Shown: piece by piece, positions 17,050-26,225 of the stretch
How the letters are laid out: every line of letters begins with the position of its first letter
Position numbering within the stretch: the first letter of the stretch is position 1
Notes under the pieces: generated by a model
What the model saw: only the letters and a program-made list of their open reading frames with translations
Databases searched by the model: none
Told to the model about the DNA's origin: nothing
Origin: Mycobacterium sp. ACS1612
GTDB lineage: Bacteria; Actinomycetota; Actinomycetes; Mycobacteriales; Mycobacteriaceae
DNA length: 64,000 nt
NCBI RefSeq assembly: GCF_001667505.1
Contig: NZ_LZHZ01000063.1
Coordinates: forward strand, 248,001-312,000
Reading direction: 5' to 3'
Program-made: the position numbers and the translations under genes

Positions 17050-18696
17050 ATGGCGATCACCGACCGGCTCACCGAAACCCTTGGCGTCGTCGCGACCATG
17101 AGTCGCGCCCGCCTGCTCGCGCCGATGCGCCCCGACAAGTACCTGCGGATCGCGCAGGCGATGCAACGCGAAAACATGGCGGTCACTTCGGGATTCGCCG
17201 CCGCCGCACAACGCTGCCCTGACCGGCCCGGTCTGGTCGACGAACTCGGCACGCTGACCTGGCGGCAGATCGACCAGCGCGCGGACGCACTGGCCGCGGC
17301 GCTGCAGGCGTTGCCGGGCGGACCACCGAACGTGCTGGGCCTGATGGCGCGCAACCATCGCGGCTTCGTCGAATCGCTGATCGCCGCCAACCGGATCGGC
17401 GCCGACGTGCTGCTGCTGAACACGTCGTTCGCGGGGCCCGCACTGGCCGAAGTGGTGCAGCGCGAAGGCGTGGACGCGGTCATCTACGACGAAGAGTTCA
17501 CCGACACCATCGACCGCGCGCTCGCCGACAATCCGAACGCGACACGGATCGTCGCCTGGACCGACGCGCCACGGGACGGCCTGACGGTCGAGAAGCTGAT
17601 CGCCGAGCATGCCGGTCGCGAACCGCGACGGCAGCGCGGCAAGGCGCGCGAAAAGGCAAGAGTCATCCTGCTGACGTCCGGCACCACCGGAACTCCCAAG
17701 GGCGCCAAGCACTCCGGTGGCACCGACGGCGGACCGGGCATCCTCAAGGCGATCCTGGACCGCACCCCGTGGCGCGCCGAGGAGACCGTGGTGGTCGTGG
17801 CGCCGATGTTTCATGCGTGGGGTTTCTCCCAGTTGATCTTCGCGGCGTCGATGGCGTGCACCGTCGTCACCCGCCGCAAGTTCGACCCCGAGGCCACGCT
17901 TGAACTCGTCGACCGGCACCGCGCCACCGGCCTGTGCGTGGTGCCCGTGATGTTCGACCGCATCATGGAACTGCCCGACGAGGTGCGCAACAAATACAGC
18001 GGGCGCTCACTACGGTTCGCCGCCGCCTCCGGTTCGCGGATGCGGCCCGACGTTGTGCTCAAGTTCATGGATCAGTTCGGCGACGTCATCTACAACAACT
18101 ACAACGCCACCGAGGCGGGCATGATCGCCACGGCGACCCCACAAGATCTGCGTGCCGCGCCCGACACCGCGGGCAAGCCGGCCGGTGGCACCGAAATCCG
18201 GATCCTGGACAGCGATTTCAACGAGGTGCCCCGGGGCGAGACGGGCAGCATCTACGTCCGCAACTCCACCCAGTTCGACGGCTACACCTCGGGCAAGACC
18301 AAGGATTTCCACGACGGCTTCATGTCGTCGGGGGATGTCGGATATCTCGACGAGGCCGGACGGCTGTTCGTCGTCGGCCGCGATGACGAGATGATCGTCT
18401 CCGGCGGCGAGAACGTCTACCCGATCGAGGTCGAGAAGACGCTGACTGCGCACCCCGACGTGGCGGAAGCGTCCGTGATCGGGGTCGACGACGAGCAGTT
18501 CGGTCAGCGTCTGGCCGCATTCGTGGTTTTGACCGAGGGCGCGGCGGCTACCCCCGACGTACTCAAACAGCATGTCCGAGACAACTTGGCGAATTACAAG
18601 GTGCCCAGGGAAATCATGATCCTCGACGAACTACCGCGCAGCAGCACGGGCAAGATCGTGCGCCGCGAACTGCAGGAGCGCGCGGCACGTGCGTAG
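17050..18696 (+). CDS. fadD12: Fatty-acid-CoA ligase (FadD12-like)
   Basis: 548 residues, ATG 17050 four bases after the previous stop. AMP-binding motifs are clear: the P-loop ILLTSGTTGTPKGAKHSG, the adenine motif YNNYNATEAG, the hinge RLFVVGRDDEMIVSGGENV and the catalytic Lys in LPRSSTGKIVRRE. It adenylates and thioesterifies a fatty acid or related carboxylate. The N-terminus (MAITDRLTETLGVVATMSRA) and the neighbours match FadD12. The next gene overlaps its 3' end by 8 bases, so all three genes form one KstR-controlled operon. Confidence 0.85.
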   Translation: MAITDRLTETLGVVATMSRARLLAPMRPDKYLRIAQAMQRENMAVTSGFAAAAQRCPDRPGLVDELGTLTWRQIDQRADALAAALQALPGGPPNVLGLMARNHRGFVESLIAANRIGADVLLLNTSFAGPALAEVVQREGVDAVIYDEEFTDTIDRALADNPNATRIVAWTDAPRDGLTVEKLIAEHAGREPRRQRGKAREKARVILLTSGTTGTPKGAKHSGGTDGGPGILKAILDRTPWRAEETVVVVAPMFHAWGFSQLIFAASMACTVVTRRKFDPEATLELVDRHRATGLCVVPVMFDRIMELPDEVRNKYSGRSLRFAAASGSRMRPDVVLKFMDQFGDVIYNNYNATEAGMIATATPQDLRAAPDTAGKPAGGTEIRILDSDFNEVPRGETGSIYVRNSTQFDGYTSGKTKDFHDGFMSSGDVGYLDEAGRLFVVGRDDEMIVSGGENVYPIEVEKTLTAHPDVAEASVIGVDDEQFGQRLAAFVVLTEGAAATPDVLKQHVRDNLANYKVPREIMILDELPRSSTGKIVRRELQERAARA

Positions 18697-19951
18697 ACGC
18701 TTCCCGATGCTGCGCGCCTGCGCAGAACTGCTGAACGCTGCCAACGGCGTGCGGCCGATCGGCCGCGAGGGCTACATCACCCTGCCGGTGTTCGCGTTCG
18801 GTTGGCCGACGACCGAGATGTCCGCGGTGTATCTCGCCGCGTCGATGCTCGACGCGGCACGGCGAGGGCTGCGTGGCGACTTCCGCGGCACCCGGGGCCG
18901 AATCGCGTTGCTGTTCACCGTGATCGCGTGGGCGCTGCTTTGGCTGATCCAACGCCGCAACGTCGCGTCCAAACCGTATTTCGAGGAGCCGCTGCGCCAG
19001 ACGTTGGGCGATGACTACGAGCGGATCGCGGCGCAATCGCAACCGGCCACGGCACGTCGGATGATCGGGGTGTGGCCCAGCGAACTGGTCCGTCGCCGCT
19101 ACGTCCAAAAAGCCAGTACGGTGCGCTACGGTCCGCACCGCAGGGCCAACTTAGCCGACATCTGGCGGCGGGCCGACCTGCCCCGCGACGGTAAAGCGCC
19201 GGTGCTGCTACAGGTGCCGGGCGGCGCGTGGGCTATTGGCATGCGGCGACCGCAGGCCTATCCGCTGTTGAGCCATCTCGCCGAGCGCGGCTGGGTCTGC
19301 GTGTCGATCGACTACCGGGTCAGCCCGCGCCACACGTGGCCCGACCACATCATCGATGTGAAACGCGCGCTGGCGTGGGTCAAGGAGAACATCGCCGAGT
19401 ACGGCGGCGACCCGGATTTCGTCGCGATCACCGGCGGATCGGCGGGCGGACACCTGTGCGCGCTGGCTGCGTTGACGCCCGACGATCCGCAGTATCAACC
19501 GGGATTCGAAGACGCCGACACCTCGGTGGCCGCGGCGGTGCCGATCTACGGCCGCTACGACTGGGTGACGGCCAGGGGCAGCGGCCGCAGGGAGTTCATC
19601 GGGTTTCTGCAGAAGTTTGTGGTGAAGAAGCGCATCGCCGAGCACAAGCAGATCTACGTCGACGCGTCGCCGATCATGCGATTACGGCCCGACGCCCCAC
19701 CGCTATTCATCCTGCACGGCACCGACGACTCGATCATCCCGATCGCGGAGGGACGCGAGTTCGCGGCCGCGATGAAGGAGACATCGACGAACGTCGTCGC
19801 CTATGCCGAGATCCCGCACGCCCAGCATGCGTTCGACTTCTACTACGGCTCACCGCGGGGGCATTACACCGCCCAGGCAGTGGAGACGTTCCTGTCCTGG
19901 GTGCACGCCACCCGCGCAGACGTATCAAACGACAGCGCTACTGCGCCATAG
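18689..19951 (+). CDS. lipO: Alpha/beta-hydrolase esterase (LipO-like)
   Basis: 420 residues from GTG 18689, inside the 3' end of fadD. An N-terminal region of about 130 residues contains a hydrophobic segment (IALLFTVIAWALLWLIQ). The hydrolase core has the oxyanion motif VPGGAWAIG, the nucleophile GGSAGGH, the acid in LHGTDDSIIP and the His in HAQHAFDF. It probably acts on acyl esters at the membrane. Length and order agree with LipO (Rv1426c). Its 3' end overlaps the convergent wax-ester synthase gene. Confidence 0.8.
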   Translation: MRRRFPMLRACAELLNAANGVRPIGREGYITLPVFAFGWPTTEMSAVYLAASMLDAARRGLRGDFRGTRGRIALLFTVIAWALLWLIQRRNVASKPYFEEPLRQTLGDDYERIAAQSQPATARRMIGVWPSELVRRRYVQKASTVRYGPHRRANLADIWRRADLPRDGKAPVLLQVPGGAWAIGMRRPQAYPLLSHLAERGWVCVSIDYRVSPRHTWPDHIIDVKRALAWVKENIAEYGGDPDFVAITGGSAGGHLCALAALTPDDPQYQPGFEDADTSVAAAVPIYGRYDWVTARGSGRREFIGFLQKFVVKKRIAEHKQIYVDASPIMRLRPDAPPLFILHGTDDSIIPIAEGREFAAAMKETSTNVVAYAEIPHAQHAFDFYYGSPRGHYTAQAVETFLSWVHATRADVSNDSATAP

Positions 19952-21356
19952 CCTTTTCGACGACCGTCAGCTCCTCGGAAAGCCCCGCCGCACGCCGGAT
20001 TTCGACGAAGGCCGCGACCATCGCTTCGGTCAACTCGTGCGGGTCGGCCAGCGTCGCCCCGTCGGAGAGCACCGAGATGTTGAGTTGGTCGACGTAACTC
20101 CACACCGTGATGTTCAGCCCGCTGCCGGTGGTGAGCGGGCCGACGGAGTAGATCTCGGTGACCAGCGCTCCGCCGACCCGGCCCGGCTCACGCGGACCCG
20201 GCACATTCGAGATCGGGATGTTGAGCACCTTGTTCTGGCCGTCCTTGTCGGCCAGCCAATGGAACAACCGCTCCGCGGGCGCCGGCGGGAAGTACGCCGC
20301 CCACCTGCTGACCAGTTCGGGGCCGAGCAGGTGATGCGCCTCCTTGGCGTCCACCGCCCCGTCATGCACGGTGCGCACCCGCTCCAGCGGATCGTCGAGG
20401 TGGATGGGCACCACCATCATCACGCCGGTGAAGTAATTGCCCGAGATGCGTTCCGGTGAGAAGTCGAAACTGACTGGGACGGAAGCCAACAGCGGATGGT
20501 CAGCCTGTCCGTCGTACTTCAGCGACAGTTCGCGCAGCGCTCCGGCCGAGATGGCCAGCACCATGTCGTTGATGGTCACGCCGAGGTGCTTGGCGGTCTG
20601 CTTGATGTCGGCGAGCGCCAATGTGGCCGTGGCGAACTTGCGCTGCGCATCGACGCGGTGGTTCATGAACGACGGCGGAGGGGTAAACGGTCGCGTCAGA
20701 TCGGGCGACAACTTGCGCGAACTCTTCCTGACCCGCTGAATGCCCTGCGCGGTGTAGCGCACCACGCCGGGGAAGCGGCCGATGTGGCGCATGTGGTCGG
20801 CGAACGCCGAACGCAACAACTCGCCTTTGGTCGGCGCCGGATCGGTGGCATACGAATCGCGGTCGTTCTGCGGGCCTTGTTGCAGGTCCATGCCGCGGGC
20901 CAGCAGGTTGGCCGAGGCCACCCCGTCGGCGAGGGCGTGGTGGATCTTGCCGAGCACCGCGATCCTGCCGTTGGCCAAGCCTTCGATGAAGTACATCTCC
21001 CACAGTGGTTTGGTGCGGTCCAGCGGACTGCTCGCGATCTCCCCGACCGCCTCGTCGAGTTGACGACGACCGCCTGGCGCCTTCACCCGGTACGGCCGGA
21101 TGTGGTAGTCGAGGTCGACTTCGCAGTTCTCGCGCCACATCGGATGGTGCATCTTGCCGGGCACCTCGACGAGTTGATAACGGAACGGATCCAGCTTGTG
21201 CAGCCGACCGTGGATCACCTTGCGGAACTCGTCGACGCCGAAGCTGCGGCCACCGAGATCGTCGAGTTCGATCACCGCCAACTTGAGGGTGTGCATGTGC
21301 ACGGTGGGCGTCTCGCTGTACAACAACACAGCGTCCCACCCGCTAAGCCTTTTCAC
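19938..21356 (-). CDS. WS/DGAT-family acyltransferase (Rv0221-like)
   Basis: 472 residues from GTG 21356 with GGAGG upstream. The condensing-acyltransferase motif is HHALADG (His139, His140, Asp144, Gly145). The C-terminal WES_acyltransf region includes NISVLSDGATLADPHELTEA. It would make wax esters or triacylglycerol from acyl-CoA. It follows lipC by 24 bases on the same strand, reproducing the Rv0220-Rv0221 pair. An esterase next to a triacylglycerol synthase suggests lipid storage turnover. Confidence 0.9.
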   Translation of the reverse strand: MKRLSGWDAVLLYSETPTVHMHTLKLAVIELDDLGGRSFGVDEFRKVIHGRLHKLDPFRYQLVEVPGKMHHPMWRENCEVDLDYHIRPYRVKAPGGRRQLDEAVGEIASSPLDRTKPLWEMYFIEGLANGRIAVLGKIHHALADGVASANLLARGMDLQQGPQNDRDSYATDPAPTKGELLRSAFADHMRHIGRFPGVVRYTAQGIQRVRKSSRKLSPDLTRPFTPPPSFMNHRVDAQRKFATATLALADIKQTAKHLGVTINDMVLAISAGALRELSLKYDGQADHPLLASVPVSFDFSPERISGNYFTGVMMVVPIHLDDPLERVRTVHDGAVDAKEAHHLLGPELVSRWAAYFPPAPAERLFHWLADKDGQNKVLNIPISNVPGPREPGRVGGALVTEIYSVGPLTTGSGLNITVWSYVDQLNISVLSDGATLADPHELTEAMVAAFVEIRRAAGLSEELTVVEKAMAQ

Positions 21357-21380
21357 CGCGCTCCTCCCTGTGGGGGAAGC

Positions 21381-22604
21381 TTAGATCACCTGCTTGGCCC
21401 GCGTGAGCGATCGGTTGCGGTGAATCTGGTTGAGAAACAGGCCGATTGCAGTTGCCATCGATCCGGTCCTGGCACCGTCGATCATGTCGAACGCATGCCC
21501 GGCGCCGGGCAACTCGATATAGCTGACCACCGAGTGCGACGCCTTGCGCAGCGTCTCGACGAAACTGCGCGCCTGCTCGACGGGAATGACGCTGTCGCCG
21601 GTGCCGTGAATGACCAGGAACGGCGGCGCGTCCTCGTGCACCCGCGCTATCGGCGACGCCTTGCGGAACACGTCGGGGTGTTTGGCGATCTTGCGTTTGA
21701 CCACGACGCGTTCCAGGAAGTCGACGAAGCGTGCCCGTTCCGCCGTCGACCGATCCTCCCAGTCGTAGCGGCCGTAAATCCCGACGACGGCGTCGACGGA
21801 GGTGTCCGAACCTTCCGGCAGGTCGCCCTGCATCGCGGGATCGTTCGCGGTCAGACCGGCCAGCGCCGACAGGTGTCCGCCGGCCGAACATCCCGCTATC
21901 GCAACGAAATTGCGGTCGCCGCCGAACTTGTCGACGTTGGCGCGCGCCCACGCGATCGCCGTCTTGACGTCGGTGATGTGTGCAGGCCAGCGATGGTGCG
22001 GCGCCACCCGGTAGTCGATCGACAGGCAGACCCAACCCATCTCCGCCAGGTGCGACATCAGCGCGTAGCCCTGCAGCATCCTGCTGCCGTGTACCCATGC
22101 CCCGCCCGGCACGAACAGCAGCACGGGTGCGGGTTCGGCGGTCAGATCCTTCCTGCGCCACACGTCGAGTAACTGCGAGGGAAGGTTGCCGTAGCGGACC
22201 GACGTCCGGTGCACGTTTCTACGGTGCTGCCGGAACTTCCACAGCGGCGGGACGCTTTCGGGCGCCGGCCAGTCGATCGCGAGGTCCTTGGCGGCTACGA
22301 CGCCGCGCAGTGCTGCCTCGGTGACGGTGTTGGTGGCATCGCGTTCCTGCTGGCGCAGTTCTGCGTTGCCGGGCTCGAACCAGGAACGCGCGGTCGCGCC
22401 GAGAAAATCGGGCACGTGCCGATAGCCCCAGACGCCCATCGCTGTCACCGCGCCAAGGGGCTCAAGGTGTTTCCCGATCACGGGCAGGGAAGCAGACGCA
22501 ACGCTCATGGCCAGCATATAGTCGGACGGACCTGCGTTCAGCAACCATCGGGCACGAGTCCACAGCGTCGGGCCTGGATACCGGATGTCCGGTCGTGCCG
22601 TCAT
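21381..22604 (-). CDS. lipC: Carboxylesterase/lipase LipC
   Basis: 407 residues from ATG 22604. The longer frame upstream crosses the promoter region and lacks conservation. The catalytic elements are VPGGAWVHGS (oxyanion hole), GCSAGGHLSAL (nucleophile Ser), HGTGDSVIP (acid) and PGAGHAFDM (His). The sequence ARANVDKFGGDRNFVAIAGC is nearly as I remember for LipC (Rv0220), a cell-surface-associated esterase of M. tuberculosis. It forms an operon with the wax-ester synthase gene and is divergent from a large fadE gene. Confidence 0.92.
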   Translation of the reverse strand: MTARPDIRYPGPTLWTRARWLLNAGPSDYMLAMSVASASLPVIGKHLEPLGAVTAMGVWGYRHVPDFLGATARSWFEPGNAELRQQERDATNTVTEAALRGVVAAKDLAIDWPAPESVPPLWKFRQHRRNVHRTSVRYGNLPSQLLDVWRRKDLTAEPAPVLLFVPGGAWVHGSRMLQGYALMSHLAEMGWVCLSIDYRVAPHHRWPAHITDVKTAIAWARANVDKFGGDRNFVAIAGCSAGGHLSALAGLTANDPAMQGDLPEGSDTSVDAVVGIYGRYDWEDRSTAERARFVDFLERVVVKRKIAKHPDVFRKASPIARVHEDAPPFLVIHGTGDSVIPVEQARSFVETLRKASHSVVSYIELPGAGHAFDMIDGARTGSMATAIGLFLNQIHRNRSLTRAKQVI

Positions 22605-22684
22605 TGCGCGACTGTACCCCGGCCGCCCAGCGCTAAACGACAACATCGTGAAGATGTCTACTAACCGGACCTCTAAGATCGTCT

Positions 22685-22700
22685 TGTGACCTGTATCACG
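22685..22700. promoter_or_regulatory. CRP-like site between lipC and the double fadE
   Basis: TGTGA-CCTGTA-TCACG matches the TGTGA-N6-TCACA pattern bound by CRP/Cmr-type regulators, with one mismatch at the last base. It lies near the middle of the 169-base divergent region, about 80 bases from lipC and 74 from fadE. It could control both genes in response to cAMP. This is based on the motif only. Confidence 0.5.
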
Positions 22701-22773
22701 TCTATAGGCGGTCACGGCGCCGCGGGTTAGCTTCGGTTTGCAAACGTCGAACACGCTTCAGGGGACTTCCACC

Positions 22774-24936
22774 GTGAGTAAGTCAGCTCTCGCCATCACC
22801 GAGGAACACACCGACCTGGCCGAAGCCGCTTTCGGCCAACTCAACCGGTTGAACAGCCGCGCCGTCGCGCGCGCCGCGCTGGACAACGAATCGACGCATC
22901 CGTCGGAGAACTGGTCGGCCGGCGCCGACCTCGGCTGGAACGGCCTCGCCGTGGCCGAGGAGTACGGCGGGTCGGGTTTCGGGCTCGCCGAGTTGGCGAT
23001 CGTGGTGGAGGCGCAGGGTCGCGAACTGTCTTCAGGCCCTTTCCTTCCGTCCGTCGCGGCTGCGGTGGTCATCGACCGCTGCGCATCCGAAAGCGTTCGT
23101 GCGCAAGTTCTTCCAAAACTGGCAGACGGCACCAGCGTCGGCGCGCTGGCACTGTCGGGCAACGTCACGATCGGCTCGGACCTGGTGCTCACCGGTGAGA
23201 GCCCAGCGGTGCTCGCCGCGCCGGACGCCGATGTGCTGGTGATCGCCGCAGGTGAGGATGTCGCCATCGTTGACGCGAAAGCCGATGGAATCACCGTGAC
23301 GGCGTCGAAATCGCTCGACCCCACCCGCAGCGTCGGATCGGTCGCACTGCGCGGGGTCGCAGTCGACCAAGACCGGGTCATTCGCGGTGCCGCGCGCAAG
23401 GCACGCACGGTGTTCCGGATCCTGGCGTCGGCCGAGGCGGTGGGCGTCAGTTGGGCGGTGCTCGACATGGCCGTCGAATACGCCAAGGTCCGAGAGCAGT
23501 TCGGCAGGACCATCGGCACCTTTCAGGCCGTCAAGCACCATGCCGCCAACATGTTGGTCAACGCCGAGGAGACCACCGCGGCGACGTGGGACGCCGCGCG
23601 CGCCGACGACCTCGACAGCGCCTGGTTCCCCGCCGCGGTGGCGGCGGCACACGCGATGCGCACGCAGGTCTTCAACGCGCAGTACAACATTCAGCTACAC
23701 GGCGGGATCGCGTACACCTGGGAGCACGACGCGCACCTGTATCTGCGGCGGGCCAGGACGCTGGCCGCACTGATGGAGGAGGCCGGCGATCCGCTGCTCG
23801 ACGTGGTCGAGGGCCAGCGCAGCGGTCAGGCCCATGGCGCGTCGTTCACGCTGCCGCCCGAGGCCGACGCGTACCGCAGCCAGGCCAGGGAGGCGGTCGA
23901 GAAATTGCAGTCGCTCCCAGAGGACAAGCGACGCGATTTCCTGGTCGATTCCGGCTACTTGGTGCCGCATTGGCCCACACCGTGGGGCCGCGCCGCCGAT
24001 GTGCTCGAGCAGTTGGTGATCGAGGAGGAGTTCGCAAACATCGAACGACCGGACATGGGCATCACCGGGTGGGTGGCGCTGACGATCGCGCAGGCGGGCA
24101 CCGACGATCAGCGTGAACGCTGGGTCGAGCCCGTGCTGCGAGGCAAGGTGATGTGGTGTCAGTTGTTCTCCGAACCGGGCGCGGGCTCCGACGCCGCCGC
24201 GGTCCGCACGGCCGCCAAGAAGGTCGACGGCGGCTGGCGGGTCACCGGTCAGAAGGTGTGGACCAGTCTGGCGCAGTACTGCCAGTGGGGTCTGGCGACG
24301 GTGCGCACCGATCCCGACGCCCCCAAGCACGCCGGCGTGACGATGATGGCGATCGACATGAAAGCCCCTGGCGTGACGGTGAATCCGCTGCGCGGCATCA
24401 CCGGTGACTCACACTTCAACGAGGTGTTCTTCGACGACGTGTTCGTACCGGACGACGACGTCGTCGGCGATGTGAACAAGGGGTGGCTGGTGGCGCGCGC
24501 GACGCTGGGCAACGAACGCATCTCCATCGGCGGTGGTTCCGGCGGCGCGTCCGGTTTCACGCCGGAGGACCTCATCAAGCTGCTCGACGCCTCCCCCGCC
24601 GCGGCCAACTACGTGCGTCGGGCGGGCGAGTGCATCGCGGAGACGCACACCTTGCGGTTGCTGAATCTGCGCCGGGCCAGTCGGGCCATCGCGGGTGCGG
24701 AGCCAGGACCGGAGGGCAACGTCACCAAGCTGCTGGTCGCCGAGGCCGGTCAGCGGATCACCGAACTCGGCGTGGAGTTGTCGGGGTCTGCGGCGGTCAC
24801 CGGCCAGGCGCCGAAGCTGCTGCGCAGCTATCTCGGCAATCGGGCGATGACCATCGCGGGCGGTACGTCGGAGATCACCCGAAACACGATCGCCGAGCGG
24901 ATCCTCGGGCTGCCGCGCGACCCGCTGCTCAAGTAG
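22774..24936 (+). CDS. Double-length acyl-CoA dehydrogenase (two fused ACAD modules)
   Basis: 720 residues from GTG 22774 (AGGGGACTT upstream). The first half is a reduced ACAD module (VAVAEEYGGSG-like LAVAEEYGGSGFGLAELAIV, then KVREQFGRTIGTFQAVKHHA and QLHGGIAYTWEHD). The second is a full one (LFSEPGAGSDAAAV, KVWTSLAQYCQW, FNEVFFDDVFVPDDDV, IAGGTSEITRNTIAERILGL). This layout occurs in mycobacterial FadE6 and FadE22, where the halves act like the alpha and beta subunits of heteromeric FadEs fused together. The substrate is unknown. The CRP-like site upstream may regulate it. Confidence 0.88.
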   Translation: MSKSALAITEEHTDLAEAAFGQLNRLNSRAVARAALDNESTHPSENWSAGADLGWNGLAVAEEYGGSGFGLAELAIVVEAQGRELSSGPFLPSVAAAVVIDRCASESVRAQVLPKLADGTSVGALALSGNVTIGSDLVLTGESPAVLAAPDADVLVIAAGEDVAIVDAKADGITVTASKSLDPTRSVGSVALRGVAVDQDRVIRGAARKARTVFRILASAEAVGVSWAVLDMAVEYAKVREQFGRTIGTFQAVKHHAANMLVNAEETTAATWDAARADDLDSAWFPAAVAAAHAMRTQVFNAQYNIQLHGGIAYTWEHDAHLYLRRARTLAALMEEAGDPLLDVVEGQRSGQAHGASFTLPPEADAYRSQAREAVEKLQSLPEDKRRDFLVDSGYLVPHWPTPWGRAADVLEQLVIEEEFANIERPDMGITGWVALTIAQAGTDDQRERWVEPVLRGKVMWCQLFSEPGAGSDAAAVRTAAKKVDGGWRVTGQKVWTSLAQYCQWGLATVRTDPDAPKHAGVTMMAIDMKAPGVTVNPLRGITGDSHFNEVFFDDVFVPDDDVVGDVNKGWLVARATLGNERISIGGGSGGASGFTPEDLIKLLDASPAAANYVRRAGECIAETHTLRLLNLRRASRAIAGAEPGPEGNVTKLLVAEAGQRITELGVELSGSAAVTGQAPKLLRSYLGNRAMTIAGGTSEITRNTIAERILGLPRDPLLK

Positions 24937-25069
24937 TGCTCCCTCGCGGAGGCGCCCCAAGACGTGCGACTGTCGGGGACTCCTCCGGTGCGCGTCATTT
25001 CGGATATGACGTCCCCGCCCGCAGTATGGAACTCCGTCCGGTGTTCCAGGACCAGCCGCTGCAGAGATC

Positions 25070-25369
25070 ATGGAGTTCAAGGTCGCCTACGGCCGTGTGA
25101 TGGCGAGTTTCGACGGCTACCGGCGCGGGATGCTCGTCGAGGCAAAGTACTTCTGCGGTTCGATTCAATCCATGCCACTGACACGCGTGCGCTGTTTGTT
25201 AAGCGAGGCGAGACGGCAGCGCTTCCTCGCCAAGAAAGAAGGGTTGCCGCTCGAATGGCACATCGCGAGTTTCGCTGCGGCACAAGACATCTGCCAGCTA
25301 TTCGCGAACAATGGCCTTGGCGACATTCCGGTGTACTTCACACCGCCTCAGATTGCGAACAAGTGCTAG
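25070..25369 (+). pseudogene. Fragment of a polymorphic-toxin nuclease domain (Tox-REase-5-like)
   Basis: A 99-residue frame from ATG 25070 encodes MEFKVAYGRVMASFDGYRRG followed by MLVEAKYFCG. The D...ExK arrangement (FDGY...LVEAK) is the catalytic signature of restriction-endonuclease-fold toxins such as the 'restriction endonuclease fold toxin 5' domain. Such domains normally sit at the C-terminus of large secreted proteins. Here there is no N-terminal carrier, no secretion signal and no recognisable immunity gene. It abuts the broken end of a lipoprotein gene, so it looks like a deletion relic. Family assignment is by motif only. Confidence 0.5.
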
Positions 25370-25513
25370 GTGCCAACGCAATGCGGCCCTGCCGCGAACC
25401 CGGCCGAGGCCGCTCAAACCCAACGAGCCTGTACCGCCGCATGCCGCGGTCAACGTGGTGACAGCCGCCACCATCGCGAGCGCGACGGTGCGGAAGATCA
25501 GGCCTGGCTTCAT
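25298..25513 (-). pseudogene. Truncated substrate-binding lipoprotein, signal peptide only
   Basis: From ATG 25513 the frame encodes MKPGLIFRTVALAMVAAVTT and the lipobox LTAAC (Cys25), then GGTGSLGLSGLGRV. This is a classical lipoprotein start of an ABC substrate-binding protein. Family-like sequence stops after about 35 residues and the frame then runs antisense through the toxin fragment. It begins inside the stop of the phosphonatase-like gene (ATGA), the place where an aminophosphonate-binding protein would be expected. The rest of the transporter is missing from the window. Confidence 0.6.
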
Positions 25514-26211
25514 GATTTCTTCTCTTCTCGGTAGTGCAGGACCAGATCTGCGAAGGCGGAGACCGACTCGACGACATGGGTGGCGCCCGCCGCCCGCAGG
25601 CGCTGCGCGTCATGCGCGCCGGTCAGCGTTCCCGCGACAACGCTCGCCCCGGCCCGGCGCCCGCTTTCGATGTCGCTGCTGGTGTCGCCCAGCGTCGCGA
25701 CGTTGGCAACGCCGTCGATCTGCAGCCGGATCAGCGCACTGAGCACGAGGTCCGGATGCGGCCGGCCGCGTACTCCTCCTCCTGGCGCGAGCACCAGGTC
25801 GGCCAGCGACTGCCAGCCGAGGGCGGCCAACAACTTCTCCTGTGTGGTTCCGCTGAATCCGGTGGTGAGCGCGACCCGGATACCGTTGTCACGCAGACGG
25901 GTAACGGTGTCCGCCGCTCCAGCTATCGACTCGGCCCGACCCTCGTCGATCAGCCCTTCGTAGGCACGTTCGAAAGCGTCGTTGGCTTGTTGTGCGCGGT
26001 CTTCGGTGCCGAACAGCGCACGGAAAACAGCGATCTTCGACTGGCCCATGGTGTCGAGCACGTATTGACGCGCGGCATCTCTTTCGGGACCGGACTCGGG
26101 CACGCCGACCGCGGTGGCAGCCATGTCGAACGCGGCGACCACCAGCCCGTCATCTGCGACCGTGGTGCCCGCCATATCGATGACGGCTAGCTGAATCTGG
26201 TTGTGCTGCAC
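25510..26211 (-). CDS. Phosphonatase-like HAD hydrolase (PhnX-like, TIGR03351 type)
   Basis: About 233 residues from GTG 26211 (TTG 26229, overlapping the previous stop, is the alternative). The HAD motif I is LAVIDMAGTTVADDG with the nucleophilic Asp and the AGTT turn typical of phosphonatases. Motif II is VALTTGFSG and motif IV VATLGDTSSDIESGRRAG. The TIGR03351 group is thought to cleave the C-P bond of a phosphonoacetaldehyde-like product. It is coupled to the FAD oxidoreductase gene upstream, the standard partner. Confidence 0.82.
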   Translation of the reverse strand: MQHNQIQLAVIDMAGTTVADDGLVVAAFDMAATAVGVPESGPERDAARQYVLDTMGQSKIAVFRALFGTEDRAQQANDAFERAYEGLIDEGRAESIAGAADTVTRLRDNGIRVALTTGFSGTTQEKLLAALGWQSLADLVLAPGGGVRGRPHPDLVLSALIRLQIDGVANVATLGDTSSDIESGRRAGASVVAGTLTGAHDAQRLRAAGATHVVESVSAFADLVLHYREEKKS

Positions 26212-26225
26212 AGCGTTCCCGTGCG

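Noticed and set aside
25070..25369. Intact toxin-antitoxin or toxin-immunity pair
   Set aside because: The fragment has no carrier domain or secretion signal and no adjacent immunity-type gene; the reverse ORF overlapping it is a lipoprotein stub.
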